From Paulownia fortunei (taxonomy: Eukaryota; Streptophyta; Magnoliopsida; Lamiales; Paulowniaceae), in NCBI GenBank assembly GCA_019321725.1, contig JAGSPU010000054.1, positions 372,001-436,000 of the forward strand: a stretch of DNA of 64,000 bases, read 5' to 3'. Below, piece by piece: positions 63,864-64,000 of this stretch. Position 1 is the stretch's first letter; the number at the start of each line of letters is the position of its first letter. The notes below the pieces were generated by a model. That model saw only the letters and a list, made by a program, of their open reading frames with translations, had not been told where the DNA came from and ran no database searches. The position numbers and the translations under genes are program-made.

Positions 63864-64000
63864 TAACTCTCAGCCTTTCCCAACCTTCCCTGGCGACTTG
63901 TTTTCCTCAGTGGCTAGTCACTACTTTCACTCTTCGTCTTTGATCCTCCATCTTGGATATTAAGTCGCGGTTTGGACCCATGATTCAATCTATATTTATA

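Overview
The window looks like nuclear DNA of a dicot plant. It is AT-rich, genes are sparse and separated by many kilobases of low-complexity DNA, introns are T-rich GT..AG, microsatellites and small inverted-repeat elements are frequent, and the two recognisable non-enzyme genes are typical plant genes: a cytosolic ribosomal protein eS17 and a small EAR-motif/zinc-finger-like protein of the GIR1/GIR2 type. The species cannot be named from what is visible.

Layout. 1-6.8 kb: no supported gene, T-rich intron/UTR-like sequence. 6815-7165 (-): a GIR1/GIR2-like repressor gene whose frame is broken by two compensating 1-nt indels. 7.2-26 kb: gene-free AT-rich DNA with microsatellites and a ~1.1 kb fold-back element (9620-10700). 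28840-29268 (-): intact intronless RPS17 with a TATA box, a telo-box and a GGCCCA element upstream. 29.5-34.9 kb: intergenic.

34.9-64 kb: a cluster of classical short-chain dehydrogenase/reductases of the plant SDR110C type (secoisolariciresinol-dehydrogenase/xanthoxin-dehydrogenase-like). All readable members share one architecture: a tiny exon 1 ending in AG, a phase-2 intron, then a single exon starting at the L-x-G-K-V strand. In order they are: a decayed pseudogene (34954-35824, -), intact gene 1 (41467-42479, -), intact gene 2 (47933-48980, +), a 3' fragment (49727-49874, -), intact gene 3 (52130-53160, +), a broken copy with a frameshift and a nonsense codon (56231-57289, -), and a copy with one frameshift (59290-60589, -). 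A further piece of the same 3' flanking sequence at 63680-63863 suggests that the array once continued, or still continues, past the right edge.

The three intact genes probably make NAD(H)-linked cytosolic oxidoreductases acting on alcohol groups of specialised metabolites; the substrates cannot be read from the sequence. Gene 3 and the last two copies are close paralogues in opposite orientation (tail to tail) and share near-identical core promoters. This is a birth-and-death tandem cluster that could also form double-stranded RNA. Several lesions are 1-nt changes in or beside short homopolymers, so some 'pseudogenes' (the GIR-like gene and the 59290-60589 copy) may be assembly errors.
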